Source: Frondihabitans sp.
Lineage (GTDB): Bacteria > Actinomycetota > Actinomycetes > Actinomycetales > Microbacteriaceae
Length of the DNA stretch: 21,136 bases
Direction of reading: 5' to 3'
NCBI GenBank assembly: GCA_025464735.1
Contig: JAODMX010000267.1
Coordinates: 1-21,136, forward strand
Part shown: piece after piece, positions 21,094 through 21,136 of the stretch
Layout of the letters: the number at the start of each line of letters is the position of its first letter
How positions within the stretch are numbered: the stretch's first letter is position 1
Translations under genes and position numbers: made by a program
The notes under the pieces: model-generated
What the model was told of the DNA's origin: nothing
The model's input: the letters and a program-made list of their open reading frames with translations, nothing else
Databases searched by the model: none

Positions 21094-21136
21094 GCACCCA
21101 CGGGTGCTGCCTTTGCCGACCCGAAAAGAGAGAAGG
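21094..21136 (+). other. Post-mftC spacer with small hairpin and a ribosome binding site at the edge
   Basis: GGCACC and GGTGC with a following GCC (about 21094-21112) can form a small hairpin, then TTT. The last bases, GAGAGAAGG, look like a ribosome binding site, so another gene probably starts just outside the window, as expected for the mycofactocin cluster. Confidence 0.35.

Noticed and set aside
20355..21101. 248-codon minus-strand frame opposite mftC
   Set aside because: Shadow of mftC, which carries complete radical SAM and SPASM cysteine motifs.
1..21136. tRNA or rRNA genes and insertion sequences
   Set aside because: I found no cloverleaf-like segment, rRNA signature or transposase in the window.

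Overview
The window is high-GC DNA with GC-rich third codon positions, tight gene packing, GTG starts and several apparently leaderless regulators. The gene set (SorC next to glpD, GH127 with a CUT1 sugar importer, LacI/GntR/XRE/TetR regulators, mycofactocin genes) points to a high-GC Gram-positive actinobacterium. A plant- or soil-associated member of the Microbacteriaceae or a close relative is most likely; this placement rests on recall of gene content and protein style, not on a marker gene.

Layout. Positions 1-1420 (-) hold the N-terminal 473 codons of glycerol-3-phosphate dehydrogenase (glpD), cut by the window edge. A SorC/DeoR-type sugar-phosphate-sensing regulator (1523-2491, +) is divergent from it, with a perfect 14-bp palindrome just before its ribosome binding site. 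It converges on a UPF0104/LPG-synthase-TM-like membrane protein (2572-3543, -) across a large nested inverted repeat. A small secreted four-cysteine protein follows (3624-3944, +), then a histidine phosphatase (4014-4715, -), divergent from a GntR/FCD regulator (4754-5407, +) that overlaps an MFS transporter (5404-6669, +). A DUF559 (PD-(D/E)XK nuclease-like) gene (6824-7729, +) sits between two near-identical hairpins with 26-nt arms and 11-nt loops.

Positions 7897-13126 (-) form a four-gene operon: GH127 beta-L-arabinofuranosidase, a lipoprotein sugar-binding protein and two CUT1 permeases. A LacI regulator (13282-14283, +) is divergent from it. The operon looks built to take up and cleave plant L-arabinofuranosides and has no ATPase of its own. 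Positions 14284-15174 are a gene-poor island with a frameshifted gene remnant and short inverted repeats. Then come an aldo/keto reductase (15175-16044, -) and a divergent XRE/MmyB-like regulator (16163-17104, +).

The right end carries the start of a mycofactocin locus: mftG-type GMC oxidoreductase (17033-18670, -) and mftR (18667-19275, -) on one strand; mftA (19373-19513), mftB (19531-19797) and mftC (19794-21065) on the other. MftA is the precursor peptide, MftB presents it, MftC modifies its C-terminal Val-Tyr, MftR is the likely switch, and the GMC enzyme is the likely re-oxidation partner of the finished redox cofactor. mftD/E/F would be expected just beyond the right edge.
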